Shown piece after piece: positions 7,729 to 10,396 of a stretch of DNA of 10,396 nucleotides. The notes under the pieces are model-generated. The model did no database searches. It was not told the origin of the DNA and worked only from the letters and a program-made list of their open reading frames with translations. The DNA is taken from positions 1 to 10,396 of the forward strand of contig JABDLQ010000106.1 in NCBI GenBank assembly GCA_013002925.1, given 5' to 3'. The number at the start of each line of letters is the position of its first letter. The first letter of the stretch is position 1. The stretch is from Gammaproteobacteria bacterium (GTDB lineage: Bacteria > Pseudomonadota > Gammaproteobacteria > Steroidobacterales > SZUA-146). Both the position numbers and the translations under genes were made by a program.

Positions 7729-8810
7729 ATCGCATACTAGTCATGGCCGGCGGAACCGGTGGACATATCTTTCCGGCGCTCGCGGTTGCTGAAGTGTTGC
7801 GCGCGTCCGGGTGTGAGGTGTGCTGGCTGGGTAGCCGCGGCGGGATGGAGGAGCAACTGGTTGGCCAGGCAGGTTATGCAGGCGACTGGATCGCCGTCGG
7901 CGGTTTGCGTGGTAAAGGCTGGTTCACCACGATTGCCGCACCACTGCGTCTTCTTGTCAGCCTGTTACAGGCCGTTGCAGTGATGATCAGGCGCCGGCCA
8001 TCGGTTGTGCTTGGCATGGGCGGGTTCGCCTCCGGGCCTGGCGGCGTTGCCGCATGGCTGTTGCGCCGCCCACTGGTGGTTCATGAGCAAAACGCGGTCG
8101 CCGGGACGACAAACCGTATTCTCGCCCGTTTCGCGCGCCAGGTTTTTTCGGCATTCCCGGACAGCTTCCCGGGTGGCAGGGCGGCAGAAGTAGTCGGCAA
8201 TCCGGTCCGCAGCAGTATCATTGCGTTGCCATTGCCGGAACAGCGTATGGCAGCGCGCCATGGTCCGATCCGTGTCCTGGTGCTCGGTGGCAGTCAGGGT
8301 GCATTGATGCTCAATCAATACGTGCCGGGCGAGCTGGCGACGCTGGCTGCAACTACGGCCATTGCCGTGCATCATCAAAGCGGTGACAAAACTCACGCAA
8401 CGGCGTGTGAAAGCTACGCCGATACCGACCTGAACGTGCAGGTGGACCGTTTTATAGACGACATGTCCGGCGCCTATGCGTGGGCCGATATTGTCATCTG
8501 CCGGGCTGGTGCTTTGACTGTCTCGGAGCTCGCCGCTGCCGGTCTTGCGGCAGTGCTGGTGCCGTTTCCCTATGCAATTGACAACCACCAGGCTGCCAAT
8601 GCGCAGCAACTTGTCCGGCTGGGCGCGGCCAGGGTGCTGATGCAGGACGAACTTAAGCCGGGCAAACTGGCGGCTGTTCTGACGGAGCTGGTCGCTGACC
8701 GTAAACGCCTGACTGTCATGGCTACCGCCGCTCGTCAACTGGCACGGCCTGACGCGGCCAGTCGGGTTGCTGACCGGTGTTTGCGCCTTGCTGCGGGGTT
8801 GTCGTCATGA
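7725..8810 (+). CDS. murG: UDP-GlcNAc:lipid I N-acetylglucosaminyltransferase MurG
   Basis: MurG is a membrane-associated GT-B glycosyltransferase on the cytoplasmic face that adds GlcNAc to lipid I, giving lipid II, the substrate of FtsW. The 361-residue sequence (355 in E. coli) shows the glycine-rich acceptor-domain loop AGGTGGHIFPALAVA at residues 8-22, the second loop LGMGGFASGPGG at 96-107, HEQNAVAGTTN at 120-130, VGNPVR at 157-162, the donor-domain loop LGGSQGA at 187-193, FIDDM at 243-247, and GALTVSELAAAG at 262-273 with the conserved glutamate that contacts the UDP-GlcNAc ribose in E. coli MurG. The final conserved Q-x-x-N-A element appears as HQAANA at 288-293. The ATG at 7725 overlaps the ftsW stop (ATGA) and has AGGG seven bases upstream. 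The same frame stays open from 7650, but that lies inside ftsW and lacks family similarity. Confidence 0.98.
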   Translation: MNRILVMAGGTGGHIFPALAVAEVLRASGCEVCWLGSRGGMEEQLVGQAGYAGDWIAVGGLRGKGWFTTIAAPLRLLVSLLQAVAVMIRRRPSVVLGMGGFASGPGGVAAWLLRRPLVVHEQNAVAGTTNRILARFARQVFSAFPDSFPGGRAAEVVGNPVRSSIIALPLPEQRMAARHGPIRVLVLGGSQGALMLNQYVPGELATLAATTAIAVHHQSGDKTHATACESYADTDLNVQVDRFIDDMSGAYAWADIVICRAGALTVSELAAAGLAAVLVPFPYAIDNHQAANAQQLVRLGAARVLMQDELKPGKLAAVLTELVADRKRLTVMATAARQLARPDAASRVADRCLRLAAGLSS

Positions 8811-10228
8811 TCAATCGTATGCGGCGCATAAATCGTATTCATTTTGTCGGCATCGGCGGAGTGGGCATGGGCGGCATTGCCGAAGTACTGCTGAACCTGG
8901 GTTACGCGGTACAGGGGTCGGACCTGAGCGCAGGTGCAGTGACCCGGCGACTGGCAGGTCTGGGGGTCACGATCATGATGGGGCACGATGCGGCACATGT
9001 GCGGGATGCGGATGTAGTCGTGGTCTCCAGCGCAATTCCCGTGGATAACCCGGAAGTCACTACGGCTCATGAGCGGCGCATACCGGTCGTACGCCGTGCC
9101 GAAATGCTGGGTGAACTCATGCGCTTTCGTCATGCGATCGCGGTGGCCGGCACGCACGGTAAAACCACGACAACCAGCCTGATCGCCAGTGTGCTGGCAG
9201 AAGGCGGCGAGGACCCGACTTTTGTAATTGGTGGTCAGCTGATTAGCGCTGGCAGCAATGCCCGCCTGGGTGCGGGCAAATACCTGGTCGCCGAGGCTGA
9301 TGAGAGCGACGCTTCGTTTATCCATCTGCAACCTATGATGGCGGTCGTGACCAATGTGGATGCCGATCATCTGGAAAGTTACGACGGCGACTTTGAGAAA
9401 CTCAAACACGGCTTTGCCGAATTTCTTCACAACCTGCCATTTTATGGTCTCGTGGTGGTCTGTGGTGATGACGCCGGTGTGCAGGATCTGATTCCACACA
9501 TCACGCGTTCTGTCCTGACGTACGGGACCGGGGAGCACGTTGATTTACGGGCGGTCAATCTGCGCAGCGACGGGATGATGACCACCTTCGATGTCATCAG
9601 CGACGGTTACGCGCCTCTGAGTGTTGCGCTGAATCTGCCGGGGGCACACAACGTTCGTAATGCGCTTGCAGCCATCGCAATCGCTCGCGAACTCGACATA
9701 CCGGATGAAGCTGCGGCCAAAGCGCTGCGGGAATTTGCCGGAATCGGCAGACGGTTTCAGCTGTACGGTGAGCTCCCCATCGCAAATGGCCATGTGTTCA
9801 TGGTGGATGACTACGGCCATCATCCAACCGAAGTAGAAGCCACGATACAGGCGGCACGCGATGGCTGGCCGGAGCGACGCCTGGTCGTGGTGTTTCAACC
9901 GCACCGCTATACCCGCACCCGTGATCTTCTCGATGATTTTGCCCGGGTGTTGTCGGAAGTGGATGTGTTGTTGCTGACAGAAGTGTACCCGGCCGGCGAG
10001 CAGCCGATAGCTGGTGCCGACGGTCGCTCATTGGCGCGCAGCATCAGAGTGCGCGGATTGATTGAGCCGATTTTTATATCAGAACCCGATAACCTGGCGC
10101 GGGTGTTGCGTGGATTGCTGCATGATGGCGACCTGTTGCTCACGCTGGGAGCAGGCAGTATTGGCGCCTGGGCTGCCCGGTTGCCAGCGCAGATTGGTCC
10201 ACAGTCTGACGAGGAGGCCGCATCATGA
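8807..10228 (+). CDS. murC: UDP-MurNAc:L-alanine ligase MurC
   Basis: MurC is the first Mur ligase; in the cytoplasm it adds L-alanine to UDP-MurNAc, the product of MurB encoded next door. The 473-residue protein (491 in E. coli) contains the N-terminal dinucleotide-like fold HFVGIGGVGMGGIAEVL (12-28), P-loop GTHGKTTTT at 115-123, YLVAEADESDASF at 159-171, TNVDADHLESYDGDF at 182-196, NLPFYG at 209-214, FAGIGRRF at 310-317, and the C-terminal VDDYGHHPTEVEATI (333-347), FQPHRYTRTRDL (363-374) and EVYPAGE (392-398). All closely match the gammaproteobacterial enzyme. I place the start at ATG 8807, which overlaps the murG stop (ATGA); an upstream GTG at 8777 and an in-frame ATG at 8819 are possible but less likely. 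The ribosome binding site is weak (GGGG at 8795-8798), which suggests coupling to murG. Confidence 0.97.
   Translation: MINRMRRINRIHFVGIGGVGMGGIAEVLLNLGYAVQGSDLSAGAVTRRLAGLGVTIMMGHDAAHVRDADVVVVSSAIPVDNPEVTTAHERRIPVVRRAEMLGELMRFRHAIAVAGTHGKTTTTSLIASVLAEGGEDPTFVIGGQLISAGSNARLGAGKYLVAEADESDASFIHLQPMMAVVTNVDADHLESYDGDFEKLKHGFAEFLHNLPFYGLVVVCGDDAGVQDLIPHITRSVLTYGTGEHVDLRAVNLRSDGMMTTFDVISDGYAPLSVALNLPGAHNVRNALAAIAIARELDIPDEAAAKALREFAGIGRRFQLYGELPIANGHVFMVDDYGHHPTEVEATIQAARDGWPERRLVVVFQPHRYTRTRDLLDDFARVLSEVDVLLLTEVYPAGEQPIAGADGRSLARSIRVRGLIEPIFISEPDNLARVLRGLLHDGDLLLTLGAGSIGAWAARLPAQIGPQSDEEAAS
10212..10217 (+). promoter_or_regulatory. Consensus ribosome binding site of murB
   Basis: A complete AGGAGG inside the murC 3' end sits seven bases before the murB ATG at 10225. 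It is clearly stronger than the sites before murE, murD and murC, suggesting that murB can be initiated independently as well as by coupling. Confidence 0.75.
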
Positions 10229-10396
10229 ACACGCCGCACGCGTTCTCCGACGACCTGAATATTCGACTAAATGAACCCATGCACCGGCACACCTCGTGGC
10301 GAATTGGCGGGCCGGTCGACATCTACTTCAAACCGCGTGATCGTGATGATCTTGTGCGTTTCCTGACGGAGCTGGACGAGAAAATCCCGGTGTTGT
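10225..10396 (+). CDS. murB: UDP-N-acetylenolpyruvoylglucosamine reductase MurB, 3'-truncated
   Basis: MurB is a cytoplasmic FAD enzyme that reduces UDP-GlcNAc-enolpyruvate with NADPH to UDP-MurNAc, the substrate of MurC. Only the first 57 codons are visible before the window ends. They contain NEPMHRHTSWRIGGPVD (residues 16-32) followed by IYFKPRDRDDLVRFL (33-47). The TSWRIGGPVD-type segment is the start of the MurB FAD-binding domain and is typical of MurB proteins encoded inside dcw clusters; E. coli MurB has NTFGI at this place. The frame overlaps the murC stop (ATGA), and a full AGGAGG lies seven bases before the ATG, the strongest ribosome binding site in the window. No frameshift is seen. 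Whether ddl, ftsQ and ftsA follow cannot be told from here. Confidence 0.92.
   Translation, partial: MNTPHAFSDDLNIRLNEPMHRHTSWRIGGPVDIYFKPRDRDDLVRFLTELDEKIPVL

Noticed and set aside
7965..9538. Two long minus-strand open frames, 7965-8738 and 8735-9538, overlapping like an operon
   Set aside because: They are antisense to well-conserved murG and murC. Their translations are rich in His, Arg, Gln and Cys, show no recognisable motif, and fit the shadow of GC-biased codons.
1..10396. A novel defence, mobile or biosynthetic system
   Set aside because: Every base is covered by a recognised dcw gene. No foreign composition, repeats, integrase, transposase or unknown gene was seen.

Overview
The window is a gap-free stretch of a dcw (division and cell wall) gene cluster. 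All nine genes lie on the + strand, in the order ftsI (3' part), murE, murF, mraY, murD, ftsW, murG, murC, murB (5' part). Every base belongs to a gene, and each of the eight junctions overlaps by 1 to 8 bases, so no intergenic stretch is present. No RNA gene, mobile element, CRISPR array or convincing internal promoter was seen.

The organism is probably a Gram-negative gammaproteobacterium outside the enteric group. The gene order and the MraY, MurC, MurG and FtsW sequences closely resemble the Escherichia coli proteins as I recall them. MurE carries the DNPR motif of ligases that add meso-diaminopimelate, as expected for Gram-negative peptidoglycan. In E. coli ddlB follows murC and murB lies elsewhere on the chromosome; here murB follows murC directly, as in several other gammaproteobacterial lineages. 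The species cannot be named from this window. By eye the base composition is moderately GC-rich and uniform, with no sign of recent transfer.

Layout: 1-1101 ftsI, the septal transpeptidase, lacking its N-terminal part. 1098-3996 murE and murF, the DAP-adding and D-Ala-D-Ala-adding ligases. 3990-5075 mraY, which makes lipid I. 5075-6529 murD, the D-Glu-adding ligase, with an uncertain start and a short acidic insertion. 6526-7728 ftsW, the SEDS septal polymerase. 7725-8810 murG, which makes lipid II. 8807-10228 murC, the L-Ala-adding ligase. 10225-10396 murB, the UDP-MurNAc-forming reductase, cut by the window edge.

Together the genes cover most of one pathway. MurB makes UDP-MurNAc; MurC, MurD, MurE and MurF build the pentapeptide in the cytoplasm. 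MraY and MurG attach the sugar-peptide to undecaprenyl phosphate and complete lipid II at the inner membrane. FtsW and FtsI then polymerise and crosslink septal peptidoglycan. Overlapping starts and stops suggest one polycistronic message with translational coupling. I found no undescribed system. The points worth a second look are small: a terminator-like hairpin on the minus strand at the end of ftsW, local divergence in MurD, a changed QPSE motif in FtsW, and the murC-murB junction.
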